Positions 6,997-9,343 of a DNA stretch of 9,343 nt are shown here, in pieces. The stretch spans positions 1-9,343 of the forward strand of contig DUAL01000339.1 in NCBI GenBank assembly GCA_012960835.1, given 5' to 3'. Source of the DNA: Flavobacteriales bacterium (lineage in GTDB: Bacteria; Bacteroidota; Bacteroidia; Flavobacteriales; BACL11). The notes beneath the pieces are model-generated. The model did no database searches and was not told the origin of the DNA. It worked only from the letters and a program-made list of their open reading frames with translations. The translations under genes and the position numbers were made by a program. Positions within the stretch are counted from its first letter, which is position 1; every line of letters starts with the position of its first letter.

Positions 6997-8174
6997 TGAA
7001 AGAAGTAGTAATCATATCAGCAGTGCGAACGCCAATAGGAAGTTTTGGAGGTAGTTTATCCTCTGTTTCAGCTACTAAATTAGGATCAGTAGCCATTAAG
7101 GGCGCAATGGAAAAAGCAGGAATCGACTATAAAATTGTTGATGAAGTATTTATGGGAAATGTGCTACAAGCCAATTTAGGGCAAGCACCTGCACGACAAT
7201 CAGCAATTTTTGCAGGACTTTCTCAAGATGTTCCTTGCACTACAATTAATAAGGTATGTTCTTCAGGAATGAAGTCTATTATGTTAGCTGCACAAAGCAT
7301 TATGTGTGGGGACAATGATGTGGTAATTGCTGGTGGCATGGAAAATATGTCAATTGTACCTCATTATTTTGCAAAAGGAAGGTCAGGACAAAAATTAGGG
7401 AATATGCAATTGGTTGATGGCTTGGTAAAGGACGGTTTAACAGATGTGTATAGTAATGTTCATATGGGTGTTTGTGCAGAAAAATGTGCTAGCGAAATGA
7501 ATTTCACAAGAGAAGAGCAAGACGTTTTCGCTATTGACTCTTATAATAAAAGTACAAAGGCTTGGAAAAATGGAAAATTTACAGATGAAATTATTGCAGT
7601 TAAAGTACCTCAGAGGAAAGGGGATACTTTAGTTATTTTGGAAGATGAAGAATATAAAAATGTAAGAATGGATAAAATTCCTGCCTTACGCCCTGTCTTT
7701 GATAAAAAAGGAACAATAACTGCTGCTAATGCTTCTACATTAAATGATGGCGCCTCTGCCCTGATTTTAATGAGTGTAGATAAAGCAGCAGAATTAAATA
7801 TTAATCCTCTTGCAAAAATCAGAAGTTATGCTGATGCGGCACAAGAACCAGAATGGTTTACCACTGCTCCAGCAAAAGCTTTACCAATCGCTTTAGGCAA
7901 AGTAGGACTTTCAACTTCTGATGTTGATTATTTTGAATTGAATGAAGCGTTCTCTGTGGTAGGGCTTGCTAATATAAAAATATTAGATTTAGATGCAAGC
8001 AAAGTAAATGTTAATGGTGGAGCGGTATCGTTAGGACATCCACTTGGTAGTTCAGGAGCAAGAATTATTGTAACCCTTATTAGTGTACTAAAACAAAATG
8101 GTGGTAAGATTGGTGCTGCCGGAATCTGCAATGGTGGTGGTGGTGCTTCAGCAATGGTAATTGAATTAGTGTAA
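6996..8174 (+). CDS. atoB: Acetyl-CoA C-acetyltransferase (biosynthetic-type thiolase)
   Basis: The 392-residue cytoplasmic enzyme should condense two acetyl-CoA to acetoacetyl-CoA, or run the reverse cleavage. Its length equals that of classical PhaA/AtoB enzymes. The whole catalytic set is visible: nucleophile Cys88 in NKVCSSGMKS, Asn316 in ELNEAF, His348 in GGAVSLGHPLG, and Cys378 in GICNGGGGAS. His156-Met157 in SNVHMG is the pair I associate with short-chain acetoacetyl-CoA thiolases of the Zoogloea type. Position 288, Met in that enzyme, is Phe here (EPEWFTTAP), so a somewhat different acyl preference is possible. The start at 6996 fits the family N-terminus, where KEVVIISAVRTPIG begins almost immediately. 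The stop TAA overlaps the next gene's ATG by one base (TAATG). Likely roles are beta-oxidation, ketone-body or amino-acid breakdown. No partner dehydrogenase or hydratase lies in the window. Confidence 0.94.
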   Translation: MKEVVIISAVRTPIGSFGGSLSSVSATKLGSVAIKGAMEKAGIDYKIVDEVFMGNVLQANLGQAPARQSAIFAGLSQDVPCTTINKVCSSGMKSIMLAAQSIMCGDNDVVIAGGMENMSIVPHYFAKGRSGQKLGNMQLVDGLVKDGLTDVYSNVHMGVCAEKCASEMNFTREEQDVFAIDSYNKSTKAWKNGKFTDEIIAVKVPQRKGDTLVILEDEEYKNVRMDKIPALRPVFDKKGTITAANASTLNDGASALILMSVDKAAELNINPLAKIRSYADAAQEPEWFTTAPAKALPIALGKVGLSTSDVDYFELNEAFSVVGLANIKILDLDASKVNVNGGAVSLGHPLGSSGARIIVTLISVLKQNGGKIGAAGICNGGGGASAMVIELV

Positions 8175-8938
8175 TGCAATACGGAATTTCAAATCTTTCA
8201 ATAGTCCCTATGAGAAGTGGAACTTCTGACAAAGCAGAAATGGTAAACCAAATTCTTTTTGGAGAACATTTTAAGGTGCTGGAAAACCAAAAGAAATTCA
8301 GTAGGATTCGTTTGGCTCATGATGATTATGAAGGTTGGATTTGCAACAAACAATGGATAGCCATTGAAAAAGAAAAGTATAACAAACTTCAAAAAGAAAC
8401 CCCCACTCTAACTACCGATATTCTAGATATTATCAAACACGAACAATTTCAACCAATTGTGATGGGTAGTACTCTACCAAGCTATAAAAGTGGTCATGCA
8501 TTTTTAAGTGAAGAAATGTATTTGTTTGAAGGATTTACAACTCAGGGCTTTACCGAAAAAAAATACATTATTGAGAATGCATTGATGTATTTGAATACCC
8601 CTTATTTATGGGGAGGTCGTTCGCCAGTGGGAATTGATTGTTCTGGTTTTATTCAAATGGTTTACAGATTGCAGGGGATTAAATTACCAAGAGATGCCTG
8701 CCAACAGGCAGAAGTAGGCAAAACACTTAAATCTGTAGGAGAAAGTGAAGCTGGTGATTTGGCTTTTTTTGAAAATACTGAAGGGAAAATTACCCATGTC
8801 GGCATTATAATGGAAAATAATTATATTATTCACGCTAGTGGAAAAGTGCGTATCGATAAGCTCGACCAGCAAGGAATTTTCAATAATGACTTGGGTACAC
8901 ACAGCCATAAATTCGGCCTTATAAAAAGTATTATCTAA
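8174..8938 (+). CDS. NlpC/P60 (C40) cysteine peptidase with N-terminal SH3 domain, YkfC-like
   Basis: The 254-residue protein has a bacterial SH3-like N-terminus (about 3-62), starting YGISNLSIVPMRSG and ending in the GWI motif. A middle segment (about 65-125) may form a second, diverged SH3-like unit. The C-terminal NlpC/P60 domain covers about 130-254. The catalytic residues are Cys156 in GIDCSGF, His208 in ITHVGI and His220 in YIIHAS, with Tyr144 in PYLWGG also typical. Enzymes of this layout cleave murein peptides, and the YkfC group acts on L-Ala-gamma-D-Glu bonds of free peptides. No signal peptide or membrane segment is visible, which suggests cytoplasmic action in murein peptide recycling. 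That is inference, since some C40 enzymes have unrecognised export. The start overlaps the thiolase stop (TAATG), so translation is probably coupled. Confidence 0.88.
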   Translation: MQYGISNLSIVPMRSGTSDKAEMVNQILFGEHFKVLENQKKFSRIRLAHDDYEGWICNKQWIAIEKEKYNKLQKETPTLTTDILDIIKHEQFQPIVMGSTLPSYKSGHAFLSEEMYLFEGFTTQGFTEKKYIIENALMYLNTPYLWGGRSPVGIDCSGFIQMVYRLQGIKLPRDACQQAEVGKTLKSVGESEAGDLAFFENTEGKITHVGIIMENNYIIHASGKVRIDKLDQQGIFNNDLGTHSHKFGLIKSII

Positions 8939-8956
8939 AAGGGAAAAAACCACAAC

Positions 8957-8964
8957 TATTTTTG
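8957..8964 (+). promoter_or_regulatory. -7 promoter box of rarA
   Basis: TATTTTTG matches TAnnTTTG exactly and lies 12 bases upstream of the rarA ATG at 8977, giving a very short leader. No -33 TTG occurs at the usual distance. The box overlaps a small inverted repeat, AACTA/TAGTT (8954-8958 and 8965-8969) around a 6-base T-rich loop, too short to be called a terminator. The 38-base gap to the preceding gene would also allow readthrough from the thiolase unit. Confidence 0.45.
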
Positions 8965-8976
8965 TAGTTTTATCCT

Positions 8977-9343
8977 ATGCAAAATATCCCCTTAGCAGAG
9001 CGCATAAGACCAAAAAAATTAGCAGAAGTAATAGGTCAAAAACACCTTATTGGCGAAAATGGATCGCTAAAATCAGCTATTGATAACAAGCTTATTCCCT
9101 CTATGATTTTTTGGGGTCCTCCAGGAGTAGGTAAAACAACTTTATCCAATTTAATAGCCCAAGAATTAGACCGCCCCTTTTACACTTTATCGGCTATAAA
9201 CTCAGGAGTGAAGGATGTGCGTGAAGTCATTCATAAAGCATCATCCTTAGGGTTATTCGGTAAAGATATTCCTATCCTATTTATTGATGAGATACATAGG
9301 TTTAGCAAAGCCCAACAGGATTCATTATTAGGAGCTGTTGAAA
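8977..9343 (+). CDS. rarA: RarA/MgsA replication-associated recombination AAA+ ATPase, 3' end beyond the window
   Basis: Only the first 122 codons are present and the frame stays open to the right edge. The protein begins MQNIPLAERIRPKKLAEVIG, the conserved opening of RarA (also called MgsA; WRNIP1/Mgs1 in eukaryotes). The Walker A motif GPPGVGKT is at residues 47-54, and Walker B ILFIDE with the following IHRFSKAQQDSLL is at 100-118. This wording separates RarA from the related RuvB and clamp-loader ATPases. RarA acts at stalled replication forks with the single-stranded DNA binding protein. The sensor, lid and tetramerisation regions lie outside the window. The ATG at 8977 fits the family N-terminus. 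Confidence 0.93.
   Translation, partial: MQNIPLAERIRPKKLAEVIGQKHLIGENGSLKSAIDNKLIPSMIFWGPPGVGKTTLSNLIAQELDRPFYTLSAINSGVKDVREVIHKASSLGLFGKDIPILFIDEIHRFSKAQQDSLLGAVE

Noticed and set aside
7928..8179. Minus-strand frame opposite the thiolase 3' end
   Set aside because: It is a proline-rich product of reading the glycine-rich thiolase C-terminus backwards, not a gene.
8684..8953. Minus-strand frame opposite the NlpC/P60 gene
   Set aside because: It overlaps the catalytic domain of a clear plus-strand gene and has no recognisable features.
8954..8969. Terminator after the NlpC/P60 gene
   Set aside because: The AACTA/TAGTT repeat is only 5 bp and is better explained as flanking the -7 box of rarA.

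Overview
The window is an AT-rich chromosomal segment from a member of the Bacteroidota, most likely a Cytophagales-type free-living bacterium; the order is inference. Three things point there. Upstream regions carry the Bacteroidota -7 box TAnnTTTG, in two cases with a -33 TTG/TTTG at the right distance. Start codons follow A-rich stretches without clear Shine-Dalgarno sequences. The two peptide-transporter permeases are enlarged versions of the OppB and OppC families. I see no mobile element, CRISPR array, phage gene or toxin system, and the codon and base use looks even throughout. The content is housekeeping.

Layout from left to right. A tRNA-Ser(GCU) gene on the minus strand (1-66) is cut by the left edge and has a well-formed promoter at 102-133. 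Diverging from it is a plus-strand three-gene operon (227-4811): a lipoprotein peptide-binding protein, then an OppB-like and an OppC-like permease, separated by 4 and 3 bases. The two ATPases such an importer needs are not here. Convergent with this operon and overlapping it by 4 bases is a minus-strand gene (4808-6916) for a PgpH-type membrane phosphodiesterase of cyclic di-AMP. Divergent from that gene, across 79 bp, is a second plus-strand unit (6996-8938): a biosynthetic-type acetyl-CoA acetyltransferase whose stop overlaps the start of a YkfC-like NlpC/P60 peptidase. The 5' part of rarA (from 8977) runs off the right edge behind its own -7 box.

How the genes may work together. The importer takes up di- or oligopeptides. 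The NlpC/P60 protein lacks a signal peptide and resembles cytoplasmic enzymes that trim murein peptides, so a link through cell-wall peptide recycling is possible but unproven. PgpH would lower cyclic di-AMP, a signal tied to osmotic and envelope balance. The thiolase and RarA belong to central carbon metabolism and replication-fork maintenance, with no clear tie to the rest.

No stretch longer than 300 bases lacks a gene. The largest gap (67-226) holds the two divergent promoters described below, and I see nothing else in it. I did not find a convincing previously undescribed system. The most distinctive points are the large insertions in the two permeases, the missing ATPases, and the interlocked control and stop regions around pgpH.
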